64,000 nt of DNA from Trichuris trichiura. Taxonomy: Eukaryota > Nematoda > Enoplea > Trichinellida > Trichuridae. Numbering within the stretch: the first letter of the stretch is position 1; each line of letters begins with the position of its first letter. The position numbers and the translations under genes are program-made. Under the pieces are notes generated by a model. It saw nothing but the letters and a program-made list of their open reading frames with translations. It did no database searches and was not told where the DNA came from. The stretch covers positions 3,472,001 to 3,536,000 of the forward strand of contig JBAJFE010000004.1 of NCBI GenBank assembly GCA_037903355.1. Reading direction: 5' to 3'. Below are positions 12,319-23,751 of the stretch, one piece after another.

Positions 12319-12697
12319 TGAGCGTTTCAAGCTGGGACCATATTCAACCACCAGGATAAATTATGGCTGCGACTAGGCTAAGTAAAGAAATGAACCTTTT
12401 GTTCGCCGTGAACAAAAACGGCGATAGCTACTGAAAATTTCAAGAAATTCGATTTCTGTCGTCACGAAATTGTTGATCATTTGAACTGCACAACGATGTA
12501 ATGCAGTAGTCGATTAGTTTGCGAGTCAACCGCTAACTGCCCATATTACTTTACTGGAGAACCGATCAATCCAAGCATTGATACACTGCGTGAACACGCG
12601 TATTCCAGGATAATCTAGCCTTAACATATTTTTCCCATCTTGTTCAGTCCGTAGTTTGCGCTGCGGGAAAACAAGGTGATCTAAGCTGATGAATGGA
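12319..12697. other. Unique spacer between opposed tRNA-Gly arrays
   Basis: About 380 nt with no copy of the repeat unit, no open frame of note and no recognisable RNA gene. It is the axis of the inverted arrangement. Confidence 0.7.
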
Positions 12698-12768
12698 GCG
12701 TCGGTGGTTCAGTGGTAGAATGCTCGCCTGCCACGCGGGCGACCCGGGTTCGATTCCCGGCCGACGCA
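12698..12768 (+). tRNA. tRNA-Gly(GCC)
   Basis: 71-nt cloverleaf identical in sequence to the minus-strand GCC copies, first of the plus-strand array. The 3' flank is the same A/T-rich repeat seen around the minus copies, in inverted orientation, with a T-run shortly after the gene. Confidence 0.96.
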
Positions 12769-12855
12769 GTGCTTACCTGTTTACTTTTCTTTATCCATTT
12801 TTTCATTTTGCATTACGTCATGAGGGTACAGAATGGATATAATTCCATTAAATAA

Positions 12856-12926
12856 GCGTCGGTGGTTCAGTGGTAGAATGCTCGCCTGCCACGCGGGCGA
12901 CCCGGGTTCGATTCCCGGCCGACGCA
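12856..12926 (+). tRNA. tRNA-Gly(GCC)
   Basis: Second intact plus-strand copy, 71 nt, anticodon GCC, all stems paired, followed by T-runs that can end pol III transcription. It lies 158 bp from the previous copy, in line with one repeat unit per gene. Confidence 0.96.
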
Positions 12927-13005
12927 ATGTTCATTTGTTCTTTTTCTTTTATCCATTCCATATTATGTCCTGAAAGCTCACAGTGGATGTTATCCTATAA
13001 GTAAG

Positions 13006-13064
13006 GCGTCAGTAGTTCAGTGGTAGAGTGTTTTCTTGGATAGGTTTGATTTCTGGTCGACGTG
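13006..13064 (+). pseudogene. Decayed tRNA-Gly copy
   Basis: Starts GCGTCAGTAGTTCAGTGGTAG, clearly the 5' half of the tRNA-Gly gene, and ends in a mutated T-arm and acceptor (TTTGATT, GACGTG). About 12 nt of the anticodon arm are missing, leaving roughly 59 nt with no usable anticodon stem. It is the outermost plus-strand unit and the most diverged. Confidence 0.85.
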
Positions 13065-15107
13065 ATGTTGTACTACTTACTGGTACACAGAGCAGGAAAG
13101 TGTAGCTGCGGGAAAAGTTGCTGCCCGATACGGCTGAAGGATGAAGTGAGGGGGCATCAAACACAGAAGACAAATTAAGGAGTCGATCAGTCTGGCAACG
13201 ATCTTTCGGGTTGATCGGCATACTCACCTTCACGTCCGTGAAGTTAATAAAAGCGTTTTTCCCCTACTGCAGAATGCAACGTCCATAGTCTGTTTCCAGA
13301 AATCCGTTTTTTCTGCGGCTCAGACAAGACTCACTCGTACCCCATTAGTGATGCTGCATTCACTCAGCTGGTTCTTGTTGCGGTTAAAGCGTTAACTTGA
13401 TTCGAATTATGGCGTCTCGCAGTTTCTATCAAACTGTCCGCTCACTTGTCGCTGCAGGTCTTAATAATGAATTTAAATTTTTTCTCTGCACGATTCTACA
13501 TAACTCCCACTGCATGTCCCGTTTGTTCACGTGAACTTTACGCTAGTTGCAAATTCTTAGTCAACCAAGTATTCGTGAAGCGAATAGGCCATTAATGAAA
13601 CTTTACAGCTTCGCCGAACAGGTGATATACTTCATAAAAATAATAATAGCTACAAGTAGGGCTATCACATGACAGCAACTGATAACTGTATTTCCCCAGC
13701 GTCAGTTAGTGAACTTAACCGTATGGGCATCCTCATGTCAAGATTTAGTGGCGCTTAACCGTTCTTTTTAAGGAATTTGTCATGCTGACTTTAGCAAGTC
13801 ATGCTATCCTGTCTATTCATTGATAGTTGATCCTTTGGTAATGCCATATGTACATTCCAGCTTTCATAAGAGCTCTCTATAAAGCAGAAACGTTGTCAGG
13901 CTTAGGAACTTTGGACTTTTGTGTATCAAAAGATAAGAGATGGTAGTGAGCAAGGCTTCGTGGAACGTCACGGATTTGTGACTCACGCGATGCCCATGAT
14001 GCCGAACTTCGTAGACTGCATTATTGTTGTGCTGACGAATGTTCTTCATGAATTCAAATGACTTTTATCTTTAGAGTCACAACAAGCTGGGTTCCTTGAA
14101 ATGCTTAGCCAACAAACTTAAACTCGCTTTCTGATAATGTTCTTGTCAAACGGATCGAAAGCACAAATAGGAGGAATTTGTTCGCCAAGCACTTTCTCAC
14201 GTTTTAAATCTCCAACAAAACCCATTTGAGATACGACGAAAGAGATCCATGTTGAAGACAAGGAATTTTAAATTTCTTCACTCGAAATAGATATCTGAAA
14301 GTCTTTAGGCCGCTTGTTTTCCAGCGCCGTTCACGTTGCTATCATAGCAAGTACATTTCTTATTAAGAATGTGGTCAGCAGAGTCCGTTGGGAATGTTGA
14401 AATATGAACGGTCAATAAATAAGATTTAGGATAGCATTTTTCGCTTCATACCAAACTCTCTAGACTTGAACACCATTCATTGCAATGGATGCTTACACTT
14501 GCACATCATTAAGCGTACAGCACGACGACTAAGCGCCATTCATCCCGAGTACGCGACCTCTCGGAAATGATCATTCCAAAATTGGGACAATGATGAATTT
14601 TACGTCGATTTCTTTTTGTAATTAACGTAACGAGTCGGCAACGCAGATGGCAACGAACTGGGCCAATATCAACTTTTGAAATGTAAACACAGAAAAGAGA
14701 TTTGAAAATTTCGTTGCTGCCTTCCCTTCAACGCCGGATTATTAGTGCATATGGAAAGAGAAAAGCAAATGAAGCAAAAACACCGTTAGGTCGTGTGTGG
14801 CGGGTCAAGTAATCGGTCAACGTGTCGCGGAGGCGAAAAAAAGTTTTGAACAGAAAAATTCTTTTGAGAGGCACTGCGAAATCGAGACGGCCGAAACAGG
14901 ATAGATTACGATCTGCTGTTAAAGAAAACAATGTGTGAGTCACGAAAGCCGGCTTTGCCAAACGAAATAAAAAGTGGTTAGATTGCACAGTGCATAGAGA
15001 GGGAGCGCGCGGGAAAAATTTGCTACCTCTTTTGCAGCACTGCGCGCGTTATTAGTATGATTAATGCTTTCGTTGAGCAACCAATAGGGCGACTGGTCTC
15101 TTCGCAT
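13065..15107. other. Intergenic stretch, nothing coding seen
   Basis: Downstream of the tRNA array and beyond the 3' end of the TBC1D12/14 gene. Only short chance frames, no known RNA gene recognised. Confidence 0.6.
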
Positions 15108-18100
15108 TTATCCGGCCATCGTTATTCGATCGTCAACCAGTCGGCTGAACAAAATCTGTCTTTCTTTGTCCACGCGACTCCTCACCTGACGTATACGCTT
15201 GAACAGTTCATTTGCATCTATCCTTTCCGGAAGACGAGTCAAAAACTGAACGACTCGATCAAAGTCCATAGTCAGCAGTGTCGACTCGTACGTGCAAAGG
15301 ACGCCTGAATATGAAAGCAACAATGAGTTAGTGAAAAATAAAATCCACTTAAATTACCTAAGGCAGTGTCGAAGAGGTACAAGTCGCCGTCGCGCAGGAA
15401 CAGATCCCAAACGCGGCAAGTGATTTCCAACGGAAGTGACCGTGCAAAAAGAGTGTACAACCTGTTAATTCGCAAAAAAATTAAATTAACATTAAACAAA
15501 ACCACTTTTTACACTAACCAATCAATCAAGTAAAGTTCCGGCCGAACATCCAGGTTGACAAAGTGACTGTGCAAATTTGGCAAGCTCAATTTGAAGTACG
15601 TATCGTAGGCCAAGAAGTAGCGTTCCATGTCGCTTTGCTGCACCCGAAAGAAAGCTAACAGCGTCGGCCTATTCAGTAAGTTGCAGAACGCAACAAAGGC
15701 TTCGTAGAGGTCAAGATTAAGAAGCAAAACCGCGGCAACAAACGACATTCCTTGAACCTGAAACATTGATAAAATTGAGACAAACAACGTGATCAGCGCA
15801 AGACTTACATAACCAACGTCAGGCCTGTAGCAGGCGTACGCGCTAAGTATGCTGAGCAACAGGTCGTAAAACGGACCACCTTTTTGGAAAATGCCCAAAG
15901 TGGGAAACGTGCGCGCAACGTCCAGATGGATTAGCTCGACGGTTCCCTCGTGATTGGCAGATTCTCCGTTCAGCTCGTCGGACGGCTCAGGGCATTCGCC
16001 TTCGCCGTTGGAGCCTTTTTTAGGGCATGTTGACAGGCGCTCTCTCGCTCGATTCAAAAAAATGCGAAACAAATCTGAACTTGCACTTCGACGAAAAGTA
16101 AAAACCGAGAAGAAGAAAAAGACCTTCCGTGACGTTCAAATCGTTGCCAATGGCCAATTGCCACACTCTACCACGAACGCACGGCGGTAAGCCATTTTCC
16201 CACAATTCTTTAACCCGTTTGGTCGATTTTCTAAATTACGTGGGTTTACTATATTGATTTACAGGTACCACTAGTTACAGTTCATTCCAGTGCGGCAAAA
16301 TTTCCTGAGACCACTCTTTAACCGAAGCTGACAGCTGTTCTTCGCGCTTCAGTTGTTCCTTGAGCTCTCGCTGGCGTTGCTTCATTTCCAGCTGTTCCTT
16401 TTTTCTTGCTTTTTCAAGAATCTCCGCGTACTCTTGGCGCTGGCGCTGCTCTTCCGAGACCGACTTGGGTGGCAAAGTTCTGCAAAGCAAACGTTGAAGG
16501 ATTGGTAGCTCAACAGGCACCCGAAGAGGCGCCTAGAAAGTTTCAAGTGGCATAATCGTTAGGCACGATAAACCCGGGCGGGACAGGTCGCGAAGTATGG
16601 CGGCAGCATTTCCTCAAGTGGCCAATCGAAAGTCAACAACGCTTAGCGTCCACTCGGGACGAATTGGTAAAAATAAACTTCAGTCAAATCCAACAGAGCT
16701 GACGGTGTCTCCCGCCAACTGGCACGCCTTTTGCCCGGCCGATATCGAGCTGCTCGGCCAACATTTGTCTGACCGAAATTTCGCAGTTTCAAATTGTCAT
16801 TATTTGAACTCAAAGCAACGTTACTCTTTTCCACGTTGCCACGATAGGTGACGTTCCTACGGAAGCCTACTGGTTTTTGCTTGTCTAGCAAACTGACTTG
16901 AACTTACTCGAAGCGAAAAACATTTTTTCTAGTTTAAAGTCTTTTGCATTACGAAATGGTACGTCAGCGTTAGAACTAAAAATTATTTTAAAATCATGCC
17001 TACCCGCGCGCTTTCAAAAGATAAAAAAAAGGATGAGTTCAGCAGAGCTGCTGCGAAACAGCTTATAAATTAAGGAAATGATGACGCATTGCTAAATTCT
17101 CAAGAAGTCTTCGCTGCGTTCTAACAAACAGCTGAGCAGGAAAAATGACTGAATAGATTCAGCAGACCTTGAAAATGGAACTCAATTACGTAGAACTATT
17201 TTATTTGGAAAAATATCTTTTCTCTCGAGGCTGACAAATCAACCTGCGCATCCATAATTGGCGCCAACTGCTTCTCGTCGCAACAGCATTTAGCTTTCTA
17301 AGAGATGTCCGTCGACAACAGCTTGTTTGCACAATACGAAAAGCATCTGCGGTTAAAATTAAAGAATAAATTAACTTCTTTAATAAAAGAAATGAATAAT
17401 AGGCGACATTCAACTAAGGAGTGAACGAAATTATCTTAACAGTTCCCTAACATCATTTCCTTCATTCTTCTTTTCAATTGGAAAAACAAGGGCGGATGAC
17501 CTTGAAGGAGAAAAAAACTTATTTTCGAAGCTACGCTCGCTTCGAAACGATCGAACTGCAGTTGCAGGAAAATGCCAAGAAAGGCGCTTGAAGCAAATAA
17601 CAGCTGGTGAAACGATCGCTTGGCCTATCATCGGCACGCAGAGAAACAGGCGCGCGCTCGGGCCCGTCAGCTTTAAATTCAAAAAGTTCGACCGAACTTT
17701 TTTCCTATGATTAAACAATAAGATATTACTCCCTTACGTATCGTATACATTCAAAAAAAACACCCACGAGCTCGCTTCTTCTTTAATGTTATGGACGACT
17801 TTGTTTTGGACATTCTATCAGTTAACTAGACGTCTTTGGATTACTCTTGAACAGTACATTCTGGTTCGCTTTTCAGCTTCTTTCAATTTTCTAGCCAAAT
17901 CGGAAATTCGATTCCTTTCAAACAATCTGCGTGCTTTTCCGGCTTTTCGCCCTCTCTGCACCAGTGCTGCCAGCTGTGAAATACATTAAAGCGTCGCGAA
18001 CTTTGCCTACAGATATTTTGAAACAACAAGCCTAGTTTGCCACGTTTTTACTTAAAATATTCAGGCTTAGCGTCTCGACCTTTAGAGAGATACGCTTTGC

Positions 18101-21100
18101 TGTATCCATCTGTAAAATCATGTACTCATTCCAGAAATGTAGCGATTGAAAGAAGAGCGCATTCTGCATAACAAAAGAGCTGCGTTTAGTTTATTTTTCA
18201 TTAAAAAACTTAATTTAAGAAAAAAGCTACCTGCAAATCTTGTAGCCTACAATAATTTCAAATTTTCAAACGTAAGATACCTACTTGTCATATTTTTACA
18301 CGGAACAATGCAAAAACAGTTGCATAAAACTTTTGCAGCTGATGCAATAGCTCCTATTTTTAAATCTACATTTTTTAAAGTGATTTAATTTTCTTTGCGC
18401 GCAGCTATTGAAATACTACGACATCCGAAGACTCGATGTTCGCGTGTTGCTTGTACAGTACGCTTCAGCGCGATATATTTAAAAAAAAAATTAACCTATT
18501 GGCCAAACCTGTCGGAAGCAATTTTAAACGAACAGTTCGCCGGGTGGACGACAATACTGCCCAGTTCGATAAACCATCTTCGATCGTCGACCTTTGGTAA
18601 AACTGTACGGCGATGTGCAATAAAAACTGGCCGCCCAATGCCGCCTTAAAAGTGACAACAAAGTTGGACCCTTCGCAGCGCATTGACAAAAATAGAATGA
18701 TGCTTTTGCGATGCTTATCTTGCTCAAGACGAGGCAAAACATTGATTTCTCAACTTGTCGGCTGATGCGTCAAGGACACAAAGGTCTCAAAGGGGACGAG
18801 ACAACGCCGCAATTTTCCGCGCGACAAAGCGTTTGCCCAATTCTTATACAAAACGGCAAGTTCCAACGTTGCCGCGAGTACTAGTTGAAGGCCATTCAAG
18901 AGTTGAACGTCTTCGATTTTGCCTCGCCAAGCAAACGCGATGATGAGTACAACTTCCGGTGCAGACGTGACGTACGTTGGAGGCAAAATGAGTGCGCGTC
19001 AATTCTGGCAAATATTTCCATTTTCGAAAACTTGGAACAATTGCCTTTGGCAAGAAAAAAAAGGCAAACAAGCCGTGCTAAAAGCCTACGCGCTTTGTCG
19101 TACAACGCAAAGTCAATCCATGCCTGCAAGGAGAGCTTTTTTGTACGTTCAAACCTTTGCCATTTACGCGCGACAGACGGCGTAGCAAAGTCGACGACAT
19201 TGCGCACAATCAACAAGCGCGAAAGCAGCTTTATAAATATTTAAATGAATGCAGAATTTGAATGTCAATTCGAGCCGTGACTCGATAGCGATTGTAAAAA
19301 GAGAATGCACCGCCTAAACTGGTAAAGCGAAACTCGAATGGATCAATTGCATTTGATCGTCGATGCAAAGGCAATTTTGGAAGGGTAGGAAAGCGATACC
19401 GAAAACGGCCGCCGCAGCGAAAGTCTATACGCGCCATTAGCAAAGATCTCGCCCCTATCGCATTGCATCGTCAATTTATGCGCACATGATTTCCAAAGGG
19501 GAAATCGACAATACGTACGGCGTATGCAATGCGATGGCACGCGTAAACACCGTCCAAAAAATTGTCGCGCATCTACGCTACACCGGCAATGCAAAAGTCG
19601 CAAGCGGGGACGTATACACTCGGCGGAGGGTGAATCATCGTTGTTGGGCAACATAGAGTCAAACACTCAAAGCAATAAAAAGCGGCGTGCGAAAGCTTTC
19701 GAGTCCTCAACTTAAGTTGATGAATCGTTTAAACACATACTTATCAATTTCACTCCGGCTGCCTTCCAACTCGCCGATACTTACTTTTTTCCCTACTTCT
19801 AAAGCTCAAAGCGTTAATATACCGCCAGTTGCCGGTTGGATGGAGCGAAAATGCGACTACTTTCAAAAAAATAAACAACCCAATGGAGTTCAACCTGATG
19901 TGTAAACAATTAAAGAGGATTTCGCCGGCAACAAAAGGAGCGCGGCAGGGGCAGTGTGTCAAGCGTAGCGTTGAAGCGACGCGAAATGGGTCCCTCGGGC
20001 GCTTTGCGACAATAACAACAGCAAGGAGCCGAAACTGGACTTACGCGGGACGATCCTCCAATATGAGCGCGCTGCTTGGAACAAAGTCTCTTCTCTGGGC
20101 GGACGAGGACGCGGAGAGTTGATAGAGTCGATCAAAAATTTTCCATCTGTTCTGCTCGCCGGCGTACGCTTCGACGGAAACGTTTTTGCGGAAGAACAAG
20201 TTTCTAAAACGATACCGATAGCAGCACAACTTTCGCTGTTCGAGTTTTGAAAATTCGCCCCGGCAACATGTATGCTCATCGGCTGGCTGGCAATCGTTCA
20301 TCAAAGCGCCAACCAGTTGGCACAAAACTAACGCGCGCCGCAGAAGAGCGGCTAAAAAGAAACGAAACGTACTTGGGCAATATGCTGCACAGTGGGCCCA
20401 AAACTTTCGCTCGTTCCTTTCTTTGCTCGCGGCCGGATGATTCCGATCCGAAGCTTCGTCGATCTAAGGAACTGTGCTTTGAATCGATTCCGCTGGATGA
20501 TGTATGCGGGTCGTCGCATATGGAAGCCAACGAGGTTGAATAGTCGCTCAAGCTTAGACTTTCAATGCTGAACGACGACGACGAGACGTCGGTTACTTTG
20601 CCCAGCGAATTGCGTCTCAAAACACCGCGTGCCCATTCGCCATCGCAAAAAATGCCCGGGTCCAAACAGCGGAAGCAATCTTCGTCAAAAAATTTGGGAC
20701 CGCACGGTTCGTACGAATGATGACGGACGTGACCTTTGTGATCACTCGAAAGGTCATTACCTGAGCACAATTAAGAGACTATAATTAAGCTGACAATTGT
20801 TGCCATGCTAGCGTATGAATAGAACAGCAAAGATTGCGTAGTTGTTGCCTCAAAGAGGGCGCAACTACTGTATGCAAAAGCGAAACAAAGAAAATCGAAA
20901 ATTTTTCAAACTTACGCGCAGGGGCGCTGCGTGCAGACTTCCTGAGGGTGCTCTCCCCATCGAGCGGTGTTTCCAAGTTGAAAAGAACAAGAGACAAGTC
21001 GCCTCCACCGACCGAGGGACCACTGGCGTCAGTTGACGTTTCGTCACCGGGAAAGAGGTCCACACCGGAATCTTTGAAAACTGAACTGAAGCAATGGGCT

Positions 21101-21177
21101 TTGCTCTGTTGAGCGGTCGTGGTCAAAGGGCCGCAAGGAACATTGCCGGCGGAAGATGAAGTGTCGTTAACATCCAT
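15108..21177 (-). CDS. TBC1D14: TBC1D12/TBC1D14-type Rab GTPase-activating protein
   Basis: Nine exons join in frame to 640 aa: 21177-20916, 20760-20373, 20203-20045, 16479-16279, 16230-16124, 16074-15809, 15757-15519, 15461-15358, 15304-15108 (stop TAA). Exon 2 is Ser-rich. Exons 2-3 carry the family blocks VLGPLCSILPKNLFFRK and SALILEDRPA, and exon 4 the TLPPKSVSEEQ helix. The TBC domain (about residues 345-600) has LPPCVRGRVW, LDVARTFP (arginine finger), YVQGMSF (glutamine finger) and YLIDWLYTLF. The family stimulates GTP hydrolysis by Rabs; TBC1D14 binds Rab11 on recycling endosomes and restrains autophagosome formation. Human TBC1D14 is 693 aa and TBC1D12 similar; this single gene may represent both. 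Intron 3 is 3,565 bp, whereas introns 4 and 5 are about 50 nt. Start: first Met of exon 1; an upstream exon cannot be excluded. Confidence 0.9.
16480..20044 (-). other. Large intron 3 of the TBC1D12/14 gene
   Basis: Donor GC|gtaagt at 20045/20044 and acceptor tttgcag before 16479 are joined by the protein alignment (EDRPA-TLPPK). The intron is more than 50 times longer than introns 4 and 5 of the gene and changes texture near 18.4 kb. Chance frames occur on both strands between 18.4 and 19.7 kb, none with a recognised domain. Candidate home for regulatory elements, an alternative first exon or an RNA gene; none was identified. Confidence 0.75.
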
Positions 21178-23300
21178 GGATAATAAACTACAAGTGTCGC
21201 CTCAAACGGCGGCCGTTAATTAACGCTATTTTCGGGAGGGAAAGGCAAGGCAGGATTTCGGCTTGGATTGAGAAGTGCCGCCAACGAGTCATCGGGGACA
21301 AGGAAGGCATGGCAAACAACTGGCAAAAATTCGCGCTCTCTTCGAGCGCGCCCCCGCAACATCAGGTGCCCCCATACGTCACGCATACATGTTAGCGCCG
21401 ACGTAGGCAGCGCTTAACGCAAACAGCCTGCAATCGATCCAGTTGAGCTACAAAAGGATTTTCAGGTTACCAGAACACAAGACTTCCTGTCACTTGACGA
21501 AAACCTGTTTTCAGTGGCCGTTCGTGATTTCATTGAGCAGCGCACAAACCGGCAAAACTAACTTAGCGAGCAGATAAGTTGAAAAACAAGGCCAGCGGTT
21601 GTTGCTGCTTTACGGGTCGAAACTTTAAACACTTTCAAGTGCGAACGTGAACCGCTTCGTGTCTGCAAATACGAATAACGGCTTGACGAGAGCCCGGAAA
21701 AGTCAACATTTTATACATCCGCAACGCAGCTTTGTTTTTTCTAATTTGTACGCTATTAACCACTCCCAGAAACCGGCCATTACTTGGTTATGCGCAACAG
21801 TTTTTCAGGCCACGAAGGGCCAACAGCAATATGAATTTTCAGGCCATAGTCGTCGGCGTGTCGCCCACGTTGCCCAAGCTGACGTGAACTTACAAGTTTT
21901 GAAAAAGGAGGCCAACGAGAAGGTTCCTCTTGAAAGTTTGGCGCCTTACGCGATGTGACGTCACGCTGTCTGGAGTACGGCGCAATTCTAAACGTGAGCT
22001 GCGCATGATTGCATTATTTTCGCGGTCGCAATTCGAACAACGAAAACGTAACATTTCCCAAACAACGCTCGCCAACAATTTCAAAACTGTTACGAGACGC
22101 GTTTTTGAACTTTGGCGTTCCTAACAAAAACCAACAGCTGAGCTGCCTATGAAGGCATCGATGCCGCCAATAGTAACCGAATTGCTAAATTGACGCGTGA
22201 TCAAGCTTTACAATTCGGGTGAGAGGCAGTGTCGCCTTATTTGCATTATATTTTGAAAAAGCAGTCAGGAATTTGCATTTGCAAACACAGCGGAAATCAA
22301 CAGGACTTTGACGCGTTAAGAATGAACTACCAAACCTTTCTATCACCAATGCAACAGGTTATTTTATGGCAATTTTGCTGCCGCAGCGTTGCTCCGAACA
22401 AGGTTAACTACGCTGTCAAGAAGCGAAGCTCTACGCGCAATGGCCACTTTATGATGGGGCAATATGTTTTACTACTTTGATGTATTCCGCTTAAGCTCTA
22501 ACGTATTTAAATTAAATTTCTGACGAGCCTACTCGTAGAGGCACTACTTTTATTCAAGATATTATTTAAAGTGTATTCAGGTAAGGTCGTCCCTCATACG
22601 GTAGCTTCGCAAGGGCGGCCAAGTGTAAACGACCGAATTATTTCGCTTGAAAAGTCGCGCGCGCGCGGCCATCATTACTTCCTTTACCTAACCGAAGTAA
22701 AGCTCGTTAGCCCTCGACGATGATTTCGTATTACAAATTTTTGAATACTCGAAAAGCAGCCAATCGCGCCAAAAGCGCTTTTGCTCACTTGAACAACTGC
22801 CAACTACGATGCCAACAATTTCGCCGTCGCGACGGGCAAACGACTTGCAAATTCGTGTCTTGATCAGTTAAAGCTTGAATGTAAAGATGAGAATTTCTAC
22901 GCGTTAATTACATCGTACGTTCATTGTTGCCCGAAACAAGTGATCAATAGGCGGTATATGTATTAAGCGTTAACGAATGGAAACATTTCACCCTAATCGT
23001 GAATTTACACGCGTCAGCTAAGTTAGGCGACAGCGCGATAATGTCTTAGCCGAAAGTGGCGAAATTTTATAAACCAAAACTATTGAATAGACTGTACAAC
23101 TTTTGAATTGATTATTATTATTATTATAACATCAATCGATTGGTACTTGGAGAAAGTCGATAAGATAACGATTAACAGTTAAGGACATTGTGCCGCACCA
23201 TTGTTTATTCGGATCACTTTTCGTAACGCAATAATAGCCGACTAAAAAGGGCGGTATAATACTTGGTTCGGCTGTCCAAAGTGATGCCTTATTTCAAAAT
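21178..23300. other. Intergenic region upstream of TBC1D12/14
   Basis: No gene recognised. The promoter of the TBC1D12/14 gene should lie in the first few hundred bases, but no core element stands out. Confidence 0.55.
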
Positions 23301-23580
23301 TCAAACTTGCGATAAAGCCTTATTACTCCAAGTGCGCGAAACAAGCGCACTGCCGCTAAGCAAAGCTACTATCTGAAGATAACTGATCTCATGCAAATTT
23401 TTGAATGTCGGTTTGTCAACAAGTAAGTGCGCTTTCATAACGAAACACTCAGGTTTCTGTCCTCGTCGAAAATAGATGCCGAACGAAGTTTCGTAAATGT
23501 AACGTCTTGGTATGGGACAGTGGATTTTCACGTTAAACTGTTGCTTATACGGAATGTATGTCCAGTTTAAAATTTTTATT

Positions 23581-23625
23581 TCTCCGGAGCTTTCGGGTCA
23601 ACCGTGACCCCTCTTCAGAGGTCTT
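23581..23625 (-). ncRNA. Hammerhead-ribozyme-like motif (minus copy)
   Basis: On the minus strand: CTGAAGA (23618-23612), a GGGGTC...GACCC stem-loop, GAAA (23594-23591), then the self-complementary AGCTCCGGAG. The order is that of a type I hammerhead with a very short palindromic stem III, as known for Penelope-like elements. The core CUGAUGA is altered to CUGAAGA, so self-cleavage is doubtful. Confidence 0.5.
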
Positions 23626-23659
23626 AAATTATAAATATATTTATAAATATATTTATAAT

Positions 23660-23710
23660 TTAAGACCGCTGAAAACGGGTCGCGATTGACCCGAAAGCTC
23701 CGGAGAAATA
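23660..23710 (+). ncRNA. Hammerhead-ribozyme-like motif (plus copy)
   Basis: CTGAAAA (23669-23675), stem II CGGGTC...GACCCG, GAAA (23693-23696), then AGCTCCGGAG. Same architecture as the opposed copy and as those at 51 kb. The core departs from CUGAUGA at two positions, so this copy is probably inactive. Confidence 0.5.
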
Positions 23711-23751
23711 AAAATTTTTAAACCGGACTTACATTCCGTATAAGCAACAGT

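Larger units (their letters stand above)
23533..23751. repeat. 220-bp palindrome with two opposed hammerhead-like motifs
   Basis: The left arm begins GTTAAACTGTTGCTTATACGG and the right arm ends in its near-complement, centred on an ATTTATAAATATATTTATAA core near 23.64 kb. Each arm carries the module CTGA(A)NA - 6-bp stem - GAAA - AGCTCCGGAG seen also at the 3' side of the Penelope-like element at 48-51 kb. The sequence GTAAATGTAACGTCTTGGTATGG just outside (about 23.5 kb) also resembles the left edge of that element (48.35 kb). It is therefore probably an inverted pair of Penelope-like terminal repeats left as a solo palindrome. Confidence 0.8.

Noticed and set aside
11640..13070. Regular repeats and spacers suggesting a CRISPR array
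   Set aside because: The repeats are complete tRNA genes with shared flanks, and the genome is eukaryotic with introns.
16479..16532. Upstream acceptor that would extend TBC1D12/14 exon 4 with APLRVPVELP
   Set aside because: It breaks the phase with the EDRPA exon; the acceptor before 16479 keeps phase and gives EDRPA-TLPPKS, matching the family.
18395..19715. Several overlapping frames of 80-120 codons on both strands
   Set aside because: They lie inside intron 3 of the TBC1D12/14 gene, overlap one another on opposite strands and show no recognisable domain.
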